DNA of 64,000 bases from Superficieibacter electus (GCF_002915575.1 NZ_PQGD01000001.1:186001-250000), one strand, 5' to 3'. Shown: positions 19,191 through 28,886, numbered from the stretch's first letter. Numbers and translations are program-made. Notes: generated from the sequence alone by a model not told the origin.

Positions 19191-20801
19191 ATGAATCACG
19201 ATAGCAGAACCATCATCGGCGTAGACGTGGGGTCAGGAAGCGTGCGCGCGGGGATTTTCGATCTCAACGGCACCCTGCTCGCCCATGCCACTCGCCCTAT
19301 CACGTTATGGCGCGAAGCGGGACACGTTGTTGAGCAGTCCAGCCGCGAAATCTGGCAGGCGGTGTGCCAGTGCATTAAAGAGTCGGTTGCCAGTGCAGGC
19401 GTTGTGCCGGCAAGCGTGGCGGGAATCGGTTTCGACGCCACCTGTTCTCTGGTCGTGCTTGATGCCGATGGCAAACCTTTACCAGTGGGGCCGTCTGAAG
19501 ACCCGGACCGCAACGTTATTGTGTGGATGGACCATCGCGCCACGGAACAAGCCGAGCGCATCAACCAGACCGGGCACCCGGTATTACAGTACGTTGGCGG
19601 CAAAATTTCCCCGGAAATGGAGACGCCCAAGCTCCTGTGGCTGAAAGAACACCGGCGTAAAATCTACGATCGCGCCGGGCAATTTTTTGATCTGGCTGAT
19701 TTCCTGACCTGGCGGGCCACCGGCGATCTGGCCCGATCAACCTGTACAGTGACCTGCAAATGGACTTATCTGGCGCATGAAAAACGCTGGGACCCCGATT
19801 ATTTTCGCACTATCGGTTTAGAAGACCTGGCCGGGGATGATTTTGTGCGCATTGGTCAACGGATACTGGAACCGGGAACCCCGTGCGGTAATGGCTTAAC
19901 GCTTGAGGCCGCGGATGAGATGGGCCTGCAGGTTGGTACGCCAGTTGCCATCGGGATGATTGACGCCCATGCAGGGGGCATCGGCACGGCAGGTGTCGAT
20001 CGTGGCGCACTGCATAATATGGCCTGGGTATTCGGTACATCTGCCTGCACCATGATGTCGACAGAAAAACCGGTGTTTGTTCCCGGCGTTTGGGGGCCTT
20101 ATTATTCGGCAATGGTGCCGGGTCTCTGGCTGAACGAAGGCGGTCAGAGCGCGGCTGGTGCGGCTATTGATCAACTGATCGCTTTCCACCCTGCCGCTGC
20201 CGAAGCCCGCGATCTGGCGAAAGCCGCTGGCGTACCATTGCCGGTTTTTCTTGCTGACCTGGCAATGAAAAGCGTGGACTCGCCTTCACAGGCGGTGGCG
20301 CTGGCGCAGGGACTGCACGTGGTGCCCGAGTTTTTAGGCAATCGTGCACCGTTTGCCGATCCCCATGCGCGGGCGGCGATCGCCGGACTGGGTATGGAGC
20401 GCAATCTTGATAATCTGGTGGCGCTATACGTTGCCGGACTGTGTGGGATTGGCTATGGTCTGCGTCAGATCCTTGACACTCAACGTGAGAACGGGATTAA
20501 AACGGAAAAAATTGCGATTAGCGGTGGCGCAGGGCAAAACCCGCTGGTCCGTCAACTGCTGGCTGACGCCTGCGGCCTGCCGATTTTAACTACCGCTTCC
20601 AGCGAGCCGGTGCTGCTGGGTTCCGCGATCCTCGGGGCCGTCGCCGGTAAGATGTCGCCCTCGGTGCGAGATGCAATGGCACGATTCACAGTGCTGGATA
20701 AGCAATATGATCCCGATGCAGCGCAGGATGGGGTTCATCAGCAGCGTTATGAAGCCTATAAATTGCTCCAGCAAACCGCGCGTAAGCTGCGGGAGTATTA
20801 A
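19191..20801 (+). CDS. rbtK: RbtK, D-ribulokinase
   Basis: FGGY kinase, 536 residues, phosphorylating D-ribulose to D-ribulose-5-phosphate. Motifs: phosphate loop GVDVGSGSVRAGIFD at the N-terminus, GFDATCSLVVLD, WMDHRA, KLLWLKEH, IDAHAGGIGTAGV and the C-terminal adenosine motif ISGGAGQNPLVRQLLADACG. It follows rbtD by 19 bp. In Klebsiella the permease gene rbtT comes next; here the operon ends in REP repeats, with no transporter before fbaB. Confidence 0.93.
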   Translation: MNHDSRTIIGVDVGSGSVRAGIFDLNGTLLAHATRPITLWREAGHVVEQSSREIWQAVCQCIKESVASAGVVPASVAGIGFDATCSLVVLDADGKPLPVGPSEDPDRNVIVWMDHRATEQAERINQTGHPVLQYVGGKISPEMETPKLLWLKEHRRKIYDRAGQFFDLADFLTWRATGDLARSTCTVTCKWTYLAHEKRWDPDYFRTIGLEDLAGDDFVRIGQRILEPGTPCGNGLTLEAADEMGLQVGTPVAIGMIDAHAGGIGTAGVDRGALHNMAWVFGTSACTMMSTEKPVFVPGVWGPYYSAMVPGLWLNEGGQSAAGAAIDQLIAFHPAAAEARDLAKAAGVPLPVFLADLAMKSVDSPSQAVALAQGLHVVPEFLGNRAPFADPHARAAIAGLGMERNLDNLVALYVAGLCGIGYGLRQILDTQRENGIKTEKIAISGGAGQNPLVRQLLADACGLPILTTASSEPVLLGSAILGAVAGKMSPSVRDAMARFTVLDKQYDPDAAQDGVHQQRYEAYKLLQQTARKLREY

Positions 20802-20810
20802 GTGCTCATT

Positions 20811-20946
20811 GCCCGGCGGCAAATGCACCGGGTAAGAGGGTAAAATAATGCCGGGCGGCGTCGTCGCCTTGCCCGGCATACACTTGATTAAATATTAATA
20901 AGTTACATAATTTTCGTAGGCCCGATACGCGTAGCGCCACCGGGCA
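20811..20946. repeat. REP/BIME array, right edge of pentitol island
   Basis: REP-like palindromes at 20811-20833, 20848-20879 (ATGCCGGGCGGCG..CGCCTTGCCCGGCAT) and 20915-20946 (CGTAGGCCCGATACG..CACCGGGCAC). They fill the space between rbtK and fbaB and match the repeat family at the other edge of the island. Confidence 0.88.
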
Positions 20947-20980
20947 CTGTGGCTGTCAGCCAAAGCCCCCTGGCTTTTCA

Positions 20981-22033
20981 TCACGCAATACTCACTTTGC
21001 TGTCCAGATACACATCCTGCACGGCGTTAATTAACTTCACGCCATCAGCCATGGATTTCTTAAAGGCTTTACGGCCAAGGATCAGCCCCATTCCTCCGGC
21101 GCGTTTGTTAATTACCGCGGTACGTACCGCATCGCCTAAATCGGTATCGCCACCATCGGCACCGCCGGAATTAATCAATCCGGCACGGCCCATATAGCAG
21201 TTCGCCAGCTGGTAGCGCACCAGATCGATCGGGTTATCACTGGTTAACTTGCTGTAAACGCGATCGTCGGTATAGCCGAATTTAACCGCCGTATAGCCGC
21301 CGTTATTTTCAGCCATTTTCTGCTTCACAATATCCGCGCCAATAGTGGCCGCCAGATGATTAGCCTGCCCGGTGAGGTCAGCGGAAACGTGATAATCCAC
21401 ACCGTCTTTCTTGAAAGCGGAGTTGCGCAGATAAGCCCACAATACAGTAACCAGCCCCAGTTCGTGCGCACGCTCAAACGCGGCGGATATCTCTTCTATC
21501 TGACGGCGTGACTGCTCAGAGCCGAAATAAATGGTCGCCCCAACCGCGACGGCACCCATGTTAAAAGCCTGCTCGACGCTGGCATAGAGCGTTTGATCAT
21601 ATTCCGTAGGGTAGCTAAGCGTTTCGTTATGATTCAGTTTCACCAGAAAAGGAATACGATGCGCATAGCGGCGCGATACGGAGGCCAGCACACCATAGGT
21701 GGACGCCACGCAGTTACAGCCCGCCTCCAGCGCCAGTTCAACGATGTTTTTCGGATCAAAATACAGCGGATTAGCGGCAAATGAGGCCCCGGCTGAATGC
21801 TCAACCCCTTGATCGACAGGTAAAATAGAGAGGTATCCGGTTCATGCCAGCCGTCCGGTATTATATAACGTCTGCATATTTCGCAGCACGGCTGGTGGAC
21901 GGTTGTTATCTATCATTACGCGGTCAACATAATCGTGCCCGGGTAAATGAAGTTGGTCGGATGGAATGGTCATACAACGATGCTGTAACAGGCTGTCGGC
22001 GTCTTTGCCAAGCAACTGCGCAATATCAGTCAT
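20981..22033 (-). pseudogene. fbaB: fbaB, class I fructose-bisphosphate aldolase, interrupted by in-frame TGA
   Basis: Reads as E. coli FbaB (DhnA-type class I aldolase, 350 residues) from MTDIAQLLGKDAD at 22033 to ...LDSKVSIA at 20981, total 350 codons. Codon 64, a glycine in E. coli (GRLAGTGY), is TGA at 21842-21844. The frame is the same on both sides (no indel), so one G-to-T change would convert GGA to TGA. The rest is highly conserved, including [12 protein letters not shown] and the [12 protein letters not shown] region expected to carry active-site residues. Without readthrough only 63 residues are made. Recent inactivation, a sequencing error or low readthrough are the options. A GTG at 21709 could only give a shortened, probably non-functional product. 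Confidence 0.85.
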
Positions 22034-22209
22034 AGCTATGCTCCCGTTTGTTCCGACATCGCGTCGGATGTGGATTTTCCTGCCCCGCCTTATGCGGGCA
22101 GCACTAAGTCTGGTACCGGGTTGTACATTTTTCCATCTTTGAGGCATTTTTTGCCGCTTCCCACTGGCAGCCATCGTGAACAGTAAAATGTTAAGCAGGT
22201 CATATTTTC

Positions 22210-22265
22210 ACCTTAAAGGTATTTAAAAGGTATTATTGAATGGTATCTTATAATTGTACCTTACC
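22210..22265. promoter_or_regulatory. GGTAT/ACC repeat cluster upstream of yegT
   Basis: ACCTT-A-AAGGT palindrome at 22210-22220. GGTAT copies lie at 22218, 22229 and 22242 (11 and 13 bp steps), with opposed TACC at 22257 and 22262. This could be a cluster of half-sites for the GntR-type regulator YegW, whose target genes would be yegTUV; this is inference. Confidence 0.35.
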
Positions 22266-22284
22266 TGTCATGAAGGATTTTAAG

Positions 22285-23553
22285 ATGAAAACTACAGCAA
22301 AGCTGTCGTTCATGATGTTCGTTGAATGGTTTATCTGGGGGGCGTGGTTCGTTCCTTTATGGCTATGGCTCAGCAAAAGCGGTTTTAGCGCCGGGGAAAT
22401 TGGCTGGTCCTACGCCTGTACCGCGATTGCCGCTATCCTCTCGCCAATCCTGGTGGGGTCGCTGACCGACCGTTTCTTCTCCGCGCAAAAAGTGCTGGCA
22501 GTATTAATGTTCGCTGGCGCGATACTGATGTACTTTGCTGCCCAGCAGACCACTTTCGCCGGGTTCTTCCCGCTGTTGTTGGCCTATTCACTGACCTATA
22601 TGCCGACCATTGCGCTGACTAATAGCATCGCCTTCGCCAATGTGCCGGACGTTGAGCGTGATTTCCCGCGCATTCGCGTAATGGGGACTATTGGCTGGAT
22701 CGCTTCCGGTCTGGCATGCGGCTTCCTGCCGCAAATGCTGGGCTATAGTGATATCTCTCCGACTAATATTCCGCTGCTTATCACGGCGGGCAGTTCGGCA
22801 TTGCTGGGCGTTTTTGCCTTCTTTTTGCCTGATACGCCGCCGAAGAGTACCGGCAAACTTGATATCCGTGTGATGCTTGGGCTGGATGCGCTGATCCTGC
22901 TGCGTGACAGGAACTTCCTCGTCTTCTTTGTTTGCTCGTTCCTGTTCGCCATGCCGCTGGCTTTCTATTACATTTTCGCCAACGGCTACCTTACTGAAGT
23001 GGGCATGAAGAACGCGACCGGCTGGATGACGCTCGGCCAGTTCTCAGAAATCTTCTTTATGCTGGCGCTGCCCTTCTTCACCAAACGCTTTGGTATTAAA
23101 AAGGTATTATTACTAGGCCTTATCACCGCCGCTATCCGCTATGGCTTCTTCGTCTACGGTGGTGCAGATCAATACTTCACCTACGGGCTGCTGTTCCTTG
23201 GCATCCTGCTGCACGGTGTGAGTTACGATTTTTACTATGTCACTGCTTATATTTACGTCGATAAAAAAGCGCCGGTGCATATGCGTACCGCCGCGCAGGG
23301 TTTAATTACGCTGTGCTGCCAGGGCTTCGGCAGTCTGCTTGGCTACCGCCTCGGCGGGGTTATGATGGAAAAAATGTTCGCTTACCCGCAGCCGGTAAAC
23401 GGTCTGACGTTTAACTGGGCGGGTATGTGGGCATTCGGCGGCATCATGATCGCCATTATCGCCATACTATTTATGTTGCTGTTCCGCGAATCGGATAAAG
23501 AAATTACCGCCATCAATACTTCAAATCCTTCAGATAAGCGTGTGAAGGCCTGA
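22285..23553 (+). CDS. yegT: YegT, MFS transporter (nucleoside:H+ symporter type)
   Basis: A 422-residue NHS-family MFS permease, close to E. coli YegT (425 residues) and related to NupG/XapB. Twelve hydrophobic segments; the opening FMMFVEWFIWGAWFVPLWLWLS is characteristic. I use ATG 22285 with AGGA at 22274-22277, because E. coli YegT begins MKTTAKLSF at this point. It heads a group with yegU (ADP-ribosylglycohydrolase) and yegV (PfkB kinase), so a ribosylated compound or nucleoside is the probable substrate (inference from the neighbours). Confidence 0.93.
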   Translation: MKTTAKLSFMMFVEWFIWGAWFVPLWLWLSKSGFSAGEIGWSYACTAIAAILSPILVGSLTDRFFSAQKVLAVLMFAGAILMYFAAQQTTFAGFFPLLLAYSLTYMPTIALTNSIAFANVPDVERDFPRIRVMGTIGWIASGLACGFLPQMLGYSDISPTNIPLLITAGSSALLGVFAFFLPDTPPKSTGKLDIRVMLGLDALILLRDRNFLVFFVCSFLFAMPLAFYYIFANGYLTEVGMKNATGWMTLGQFSEIFFMLALPFFTKRFGIKKVLLLGLITAAIRYGFFVYGGADQYFTYGLLFLGILLHGVSYDFYYVTAYIYVDKKAPVHMRTAAQGLITLCCQGFGSLLGYRLGGVMMEKMFAYPQPVNGLTFNWAGMWAFGGIMIAIIAILFMLLFRESDKEITAINTSNPSDKRVKA

Positions 23554-23616
23554 AGGATATTGTGGAAAGGTAAACACCGGGGCGCGAGATATTGCGTTAA
23601 CACAAGGGGAATCTAA

Positions 23617-24621
23617 ATGAAATCTGAACGTATTCTCGGTGCTCTTTACGGGCAGGCGCTGGGAGATGCGATGGGCATGCCATCGGAATTGTGGCCACGC
23701 TCACGTGTAAAGGCGTATTTTGGCTGGATTGATCATTTTTTACCGGGTCCGGCAGAGAATAACGCGGCTTGTTATTTCAGGCGGGCGGAGTTTACTGACG
23801 ATACTTCTATGGCGCTCTGCCTGGCGGATGCCTTGCTGGAACGCGACGGGCAGATCGACCCTGATCTGATTGGTAAGCATATCCTGGACTGGGCGCTGCG
23901 TTTTGATGCGTTCAATAAAAATGTCCTTGGCCCGACCTCGAAAATTGCCCTTAACGCCATCCGCGACGGCAAGCCGGTGGCGGAACTGGACAATAACGGT
24001 GTGACGAATGGTGCGGCGATGCGCGTTTCGCCGCTGGGCTGCCTGCTTCCGGCCCGCGATCTGGACGGGTTTATTGACGCAGTCGCCCTGGCCTCCAGCC
24101 CGACACATAAATCGGATCTGGCGATTGCCGGTGCCGTGGTGGTGGCATGGGCCATTTCGAAAGCCATTGACGGTGACTCATGGCAGCACATCGCCGATTC
24201 GCTACCGTCCATTGCCCGCTACGCTCAGGAGAAGCGCATTACCACCTTTAGCGCCTCGCTGGCGGCGCGGCTGGAACTGGCGCTGAAAGTTGTCCGTGAA
24301 TCTGATGGCCCGGAATCTGCCAGCGAGGCGTTATATCAGCAGGTCGGCGCGGGCACCAGTACTCTGGAATCCGTTTCCTGCGCGATTGCCATGGTTGAAC
24401 TGGCGCAAACCGATCCTAATCGCTGTGCAATCCTCTGCGCCAATCTCGGCGGCGATACTGACACAATAGGCGCAATGGCGACCGCGATTTGCGGTGCACT
24501 GCATGGGGTCAACGCGATTGATCCCGCGCTTAAACAGGAGCTGGATGCGGTGAACCAGCTCGATTTCACCCGTTATGCTGAGGCACTGGCGCGCTATCGT
24601 CAGCAGCGGGAGGAGATATGA
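23617..24621 (+). CDS. yegU: YegU, ADP-ribosylglycohydrolase family protein
   Basis: A 334-residue member of the ADP-ribosylglycohydrolase/DraG fold. Metal-binding motifs are visible: the N-terminal GQALGDAMGMPSE, TDDTSMALCLADALL, NGAAMRVSPLG, and GGDTDTIGAMATAICGA near the C-terminus. Together they bind two divalent metals in the family. Length equals E. coli YegU. Its end overlaps yegV by ATGA, implying co-translation. The substrate is unknown; N-ribosides imported by YegT are a reasonable guess. Confidence 0.92.
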   Translation: MKSERILGALYGQALGDAMGMPSELWPRSRVKAYFGWIDHFLPGPAENNAACYFRRAEFTDDTSMALCLADALLERDGQIDPDLIGKHILDWALRFDAFNKNVLGPTSKIALNAIRDGKPVAELDNNGVTNGAAMRVSPLGCLLPARDLDGFIDAVALASSPTHKSDLAIAGAVVVAWAISKAIDGDSWQHIADSLPSIARYAQEKRITTFSASLAARLELALKVVRESDGPESASEALYQQVGAGTSTLESVSCAIAMVELAQTDPNRCAILCANLGGDTDTIGAMATAICGALHGVNAIDPALKQELDAVNQLDFTRYAEALARYRQQREEI

Positions 24622-25583
24622 ACGTCGGCTGGCTACAGGAAAAACTGCCGATGCTGAACGCCCGTCGGCCGGTCACGGTCGTGGGCGCGGCGGTGATCGA
24701 CGTGATTGCCGATGCTTACGCCCTGCCCTGGCGCGGTTGCGATATCGAACTCAGACAGCAAAGCGTTAACATTGGCGGATGTGCGCTAAATATTGCCGTA
24801 GCGCTAAAACGCCTCGGCATTAAGGCGAACAACGCGTTGCCGCTCGGCCAGGGAGTATGGGCTGAAATTGTGCGCAATAATCTGGCGAAAGAAGGATTAA
24901 CCAGCCTTATTGATAACGCCAGCGGCGATAACGGCTGGTGTCTGGCGCTGGTGGAGCCGGATGGCGAGCGGACATTTATGTCGTTCAGCGGCGTAGAAAA
25001 TGCATGGAACGCACAGTGGCTGGAGAAAATACACCCTGAACCCGCCAGCCTGGTGTCGCTTTCCGGCTATCAACTTGCCTCATCAAGCGGCGAATTGCTG
25101 GTTAGCTGGCTGGAAGGGCTAAAGGATATCACGCCATTTATCGACTTTGGCCCACGCATTGCCGATATTCCTGCCCCACTGATGACGCGGATCATGGCCT
25201 GCAAACCGCTGGTGACGGTGAATCGCCAGGAAGCGGAAATTGCGGCGGATGCGTTTGGCTTCAGCCACGATACCGCCACCCTTGGCAAGGCCTGGCTGGA
25301 GAAATTCGACGCGCCGCTGATTGTACGCCACGACAAAGAGGGCGCATGGTATTTCAGCCATGAAGGCCAGGGTAACGTCGCCGCCTTTCCGACAACGGTG
25401 GTGGACACCATTGGCGCGGGTGACAGCCATGCCGGTGGCACGCTGGCGGGTCTGGCAAGCGGCTGGGCGCTGGCCGACGCCGTTACGCTTGGCAACGCGG
25501 TTGCCGCCTGGGTTGTCGGTCATCGTGGTGGCGACTGCGCACCCAGCCGGGAGCAATTACTCTTCGCAGACAAAAACGTATAG
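24618..25583 (+). CDS. yegV: YegV, PfkB-family sugar kinase
   Basis: A 321-residue ribokinase-like kinase. N-terminal PfkB signature in NIGGCALNIAVALKRLG, anion hole and catalytic aspartate in DTIGAGDSHAGG near residue 260. It matches E. coli YegV in length and place. Overlaps yegU by 4 bp at its start and yegW by 27 bp at its end (convergent). Probably phosphorylates the sugar released by YegU. Confidence 0.92.
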   Translation: MNVGWLQEKLPMLNARRPVTVVGAAVIDVIADAYALPWRGCDIELRQQSVNIGGCALNIAVALKRLGIKANNALPLGQGVWAEIVRNNLAKEGLTSLIDNASGDNGWCLALVEPDGERTFMSFSGVENAWNAQWLEKIHPEPASLVSLSGYQLASSSGELLVSWLEGLKDITPFIDFGPRIADIPAPLMTRIMACKPLVTVNRQEAEIAADAFGFSHDTATLGKAWLEKFDAPLIVRHDKEGAWYFSHEGQGNVAAFPTTVVDTIGAGDSHAGGTLAGLASGWALADAVTLGNAVAAWVVGHRGGDCAPSREQLLFADKNV

Positions 25584-26303
25584 ATCGCTGCGGCAGTAGC
25601 TGATGCTGTACTCAATGGGCCGATGTTGTTGATCGAGCGCAACCTGCTTTATCACCAGCACCGGCACTTTGCTTTCCATCTGAATATGCGACTGGAATTC
25701 GGCATCCGGCATCCGGGCGCTGACGCGTGAACGAGTACGCTGGGGGAAAATATGCTGGCTACGAAAATAATCATACAGTGAGACGCCAATGGCATCGACG
25801 TCGTGAATAAGATGCGCCGGCACCCACGATTCTTCAATGGAGACCGCATCTTCATCAACATAGCGAATACGCTTGAGCAAAAAAACGTCGCTTTGCGCAT
25901 CAATTGCCAGCTGCTGCGCCACGTCCTGCGGACATTTTACAATCCGTTTATTTACCCACAGCGTATCCGGCTTCTTACCCCGCAATACCACCTGCTGAGA
26001 AAAGCCGCGTGCCTCTTTCAGCGAATACTCAAATATATTATTGATTTGGGTACCATAACCACGGGCGCGTGTTACCACCCCTTCTTCTTCCAGAGTCTGC
26101 ATTGCTTTACGCACGGTAATGCGCGAAACGCCGGTTAACTGACTCAAATCCCGTTCGCCTGGCAAAATATTGCCATGTTCCAGCGAACCGCTGCGCACCG
26201 CATTTTTTACCGTTTCGGCAAACTTAAGATACAGCGGCGTGTGATCCGCGGCGGCAATACGCTCATTCAGCTGGGCAATAAGCCGGGTATGCGATTGTTC
26301 CAT
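25557..26303 (-). CDS. yegW: YegW, GntR/HutC-family regulator
   Basis: A 248-residue regulator. The winged HTH occupies about residues 15-80 (LSQLTGVSRITVRKAMQTLEEEGVVTRARGYGTQI) and a UTRA ligand-binding domain about 95-240 (RIRYVDEDAVSIEESWVP). It is convergent with yegV and likely controls yegTUV. Matches E. coli YegW (248 residues). Confidence 0.92.
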   Translation of the reverse strand: MEQSHTRLIAQLNERIAAADHTPLYLKFAETVKNAVRSGSLEHGNILPGERDLSQLTGVSRITVRKAMQTLEEEGVVTRARGYGTQINNIFEYSLKEARGFSQQVVLRGKKPDTLWVNKRIVKCPQDVAQQLAIDAQSDVFLLKRIRYVDEDAVSIEESWVPAHLIHDVDAIGVSLYDYFRSQHIFPQRTRSRVSARMPDAEFQSHIQMESKVPVLVIKQVALDQQHRPIEYSISYCRSDLYVFVCEE

Positions 26304-26408
26304 TTATCTTTTTCCTGACGTCGGGTCTGGGGAAAGTATATCAGACCACTCGTGCTGATGCTCAGGCTCACCATCCAATTGCAAAACACTTAATGGGCGA
26401 TGATGCCT

Positions 26409-27014
26409 TCACTCAACCGAATCAAAACGTCTTTTCTTAAAATAATACTGCTTATCTTCGTCAGTCACCTGGCGTAACACCCGACATGGGTTACCCACGG
26501 CGATAACGTTATCCGGAATATCTTTTGTTACCACGCTACCCGAGCCTATCACTACATTATTGCCAATTCGTACACCGGGATTGACCACCACGCCTGCGCC
26601 AATCCAGACGTTATCGCCTATGATAGTAGTAATGCCGTATTCATAGCCGGCAATTCTCGGCTCATGATGAACAGGATGGCCGGCTGCTGTTATCACAACA
26701 TTGGCAGCAATCATGGTGTTGTTGCCGATGATAATCTTACCGCAGTCCACCATCACACAGTTGTAGCTGGCAAAAAAGTTATCACCAATCTCAATGTTAC
26801 TGCCATAGTCACAATAAAATGGCGCGAATATTTCAGTGTTTGTTCCGACTTTGCCGAAAAGGCGACGCAAGATTTCGCGCTGAGCAGCAACATCGGCAGG
26901 ATCACATGCATTGAGCTCTCTGAGCAATCTCTTACACGCACTCCGCGCACCAGGAAGTTCATCCTTCCACGCCTGATACGGCAGTTCAGATAACATTCTT
27001 TCCTGTTCTGTCAT
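26409..27014 (-). CDS. Maltose/galactoside O-acetyltransferase-like hexapeptide enzyme
   Basis: A 201-residue left-handed beta-helix acetyltransferase of the Maa/LacA/NodL type. An N-terminal Maa domain (about residues 4-55) is followed by hexapeptide repeats from about 70 (GDNFFASYNCVMVDCGKIIIGNNTMI). The catalytic histidine is in AAGHPVHHEPR, with IGDNVWIGAGVVVNPGVRIG after it. The family acetylates sugars from acetyl-CoA. I choose ATG 27014 (MTEQERML, AGGAAG 7 nt upstream). It occupies the place of E. coli yegX between yegW and thiD. The acceptor sugar is not known. Confidence 0.85.
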   Translation of the reverse strand: MTEQERMLSELPYQAWKDELPGARSACKRLLRELNACDPADVAAQREILRRLFGKVGTNTEIFAPFYCDYGSNIEIGDNFFASYNCVMVDCGKIIIGNNTMIAANVVITAAGHPVHHEPRIAGYEYGITTIIGDNVWIGAGVVVNPGVRIGNNVVIGSGSVVTKDIPDNVIAVGNPCRVLRQVTDEDKQYYFKKRRFDSVE

Positions 27015-27169
27015 CACATATCTTCCTTTCTTTTCCAATAATGTCCTTTTATCCTTCACTGTCTGCGCAAGATAATTTCGATCACAAATGGTCAGACAGG
27101 TATCATCAGGATGAGGCATCCATAATACCCGCTTACTTGCCACCTCTTACCATTGATAAAATCCGAGTT

Positions 27170-27970
27170 TTACCACCACGCGTGAAAATGATGTACCGGA
27201 CCGATGCCTTTGCCGACCTCCAGCGAATCGGCCTTCACCAGGGCGGCAGAGAGCCAATTCTTCGCTTCCTGAACTGTATCAGCCCAGTTACAGTGCCGCG
27301 GGCGCAGCGCGGCAAGAGCGGCTGAGAGCGTACAGCCGGTACCGTGAGTGTTTTTGGTGGCAATGCGTGGTGCGTTAAAACGCTGCTCGCCGTTGCGGGT
27401 AAACAGCCAGTCCGGGCTTTCACTGTCTTCCAGATGACCGCCCTTCATCAGCACCGCGCCACACCCCAGCGCCAGTAATGCACGTCCCTGCTCCAGCATT
27501 TCGCGCTCGTTGCAGGCGTGCGATGCGCCAAGCAGCGCGGCAGCTTCCGGTAGATTCGGGGTAATAATAGAGACATGAGGCAATAAGCGAGTACGCAGGG
27601 TGTTAACCGCAGCGAGAGAGAGCAGTGGATCGCCACTTTTTGCCAGCATTACCGTGTCCAGTACCACATTCTGAACCTGATAACGTTGTAAACGCTCCGC
27701 CACTGCTTCAACGATATCCGTTTCTGCCAGCATGCCGATTTTAGTGGTATCAATACGGACGTCGCTGAATACCGAATCAAGCTGGGCGGCAACGAATTGC
27801 GGATCAATACGATAAACCGATTGTACACCGCAGGTATTTTGCGCGACCAGTGCGGTGATGACGGAACAGCCGTAAGCGCCCAGCGCGGAAAAGGTTTTCA
27901 GGTCCGCCTGAATTCCTGCGCCGCCGCTCGGATCGGTCCCGGCGATAGTAAGGGCGTTAATGCGTTTCAT
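27170..27970 (-). CDS. thiD: ThiD, HMP/HMP-phosphate kinase
   Basis: Ribokinase-fold enzyme of 266 residues that phosphorylates hydroxymethylpyrimidine and its phosphate for thiamine synthesis and salvage. Motifs: [18 protein letters not shown] at the N-terminus, [15 protein letters not shown], and the catalytic region [14 protein letters not shown]. The ATG at 27970 overlaps the thiM stop (ATGA); an upstream in-frame start inside thiM is unlikely. Co-transcribed with thiM under the TPP riboswitch. Confidence 0.97.
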   Translation of the reverse strand: MKRINALTIAGTDPSGGAGIQADLKTFSALGAYGCSVITALVAQNTCGVQSVYRIDPQFVAAQLDSVFSDVRIDTTKIGMLAETDIVEAVAERLQRYQVQNVVLDTVMLAKSGDPLLSLAAVNTLRTRLLPHVSIITPNLPEAAALLGASHACNEREMLEQGRALLALGCGAVLMKGGHLEDSESPDWLFTRNGEQRFNAPRIATKNTHGTGCTLSAALAALRPRHCNWADTVQEAKNWLSAALVKADSLEVGKGIGPVHHFHAWW

Positions 27971-28755
27971 GCCTGCACCTCCCCTTCCAGTGCCCACAGG
28001 GCATCGACAAACGCGGGGATAAAACTCCCGGGCCCGGCGCTATGCTGTGCGGCTTTGCAGCCGGCAAGTTTGATGAATGCACAGGCGGAGGCCACATTAT
28101 CCAGTCTGTCGCCAGGCAGAGAACAACAGGCCGCCACCACTGCCGAAAGCGCACAGCCCGTGCCGACGACACGCGTCATCAGCGTATCGCCACCGGTCAC
28201 GGCAACCGTGCGAGTGCCATTGGTCACATAATCCACCTCGCCTGTCACAACCACAATGGCCGAGGTATCGCTGGCAAGACGCTGCGCGCCAGGCAACGCC
28301 GCCAGAGCGGTGTCTGTGGTGTCTACGCCGCGTCCCCCTCCACTTATGCCGGCCAGGGCGAGGATCTCTGAGGCATTGCCGCGTATTGTGGCAGGCCGTA
28401 GCGGCAAAAGATCGTGACAAAAGCGGCTACGTAACGTCAGCGCACCTACGGCCACCGGATCAAGCGTCCAGGGTTTTTGCGCCGCATTTGCACTGATGAC
28501 GGCCGCTCGCATAGCCTGTGCCCGCTCGTCGGTTAGCGTACCGACATTGATTAACAGGGCGTCCGCAATGGCGGCAAACTGCGCCGCCTCCTGGACGTCA
28601 ATCACCATTGCCGGAGAAGCGCCCAGCGCCAGCAGGACGTTAGCGGTAAACGATTGTACGACGTCATTGGTCATGCAATGAACCAGCGGAGAACGGGTGC
28701 GAAAGTGGTGTAGTGTGTGTGCGGTGGTTGTGCGGCTATGCAGGTCAGGTTGCAT
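27967..28755 (-). CDS. thiM: ThiM, hydroxyethylthiazole kinase
   Basis: A 262-residue enzyme that phosphorylates the thiazole moiety for thiamine salvage. Visible motifs include [49 protein letters not shown] and [12 protein letters not shown] (catalytic Cys region). First gene of thiM-thiD, same length as E. coli ThiM. It is preceded by a TPP riboswitch. Confidence 0.97.
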   Translation of the reverse strand: MQPDLHSRTTTAHTLHHFRTRSPLVHCMTNDVVQSFTANVLLALGASPAMVIDVQEAAQFAAIADALLINVGTLTDERAQAMRAAVISANAAQKPWTLDPVAVGALTLRSRFCHDLLPLRPATIRGNASEILALAGISGGGRGVDTTDTALAALPGAQRLASDTSAIVVVTGEVDYVTNGTRTVAVTGGDTLMTRVVGTGCALSAVVAACCSLPGDRLDNVASACAFIKLAGCKAAQHSAGPGSFIPAFVDALWALEGEVQA

Positions 28756-28802
28756 GGTTATGCTCCTGCCAGACGATGAAGAAAGGACTTCTTTTTTACA
28801 GG

Positions 28803-28886
28803 AGTCAGACTTCCCTACGCTGGCATTATCCAGATCAGGTGGTACGGGTATTTCTCAGCCTTCACAAAGAAGGGCACCCCGAGTCA
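28803..28886 (-). promoter_or_regulatory. TPP riboswitch (THI element) for thiM-thiD
   Basis: On the - strand the aptamer opens ACTCGGGGTGCCC, has the CTGAGA pyrimidine-binding motif (28853-28858), ATACCCGT, ACCTGATC and the closing GCGTAGGGAAGT. This is the thiM-type riboswitch that blocks translation when thiamine pyrophosphate binds. The ribosome site and ATG lie about 50 bp further on. Confidence 0.95.

Noticed and set aside
21842-21844. TGA in fbaB as a selenocysteine codon
   Set aside because: FbaB is not a selenoprotein family, the residue is glycine in E. coli, and I see no SECIS-like hairpin directly after the codon.
20981-22033. Frameshift as the cause of the fbaB interruption
   Set aside because: Both parts are in the same frame, so it is a substitution and not an indel.
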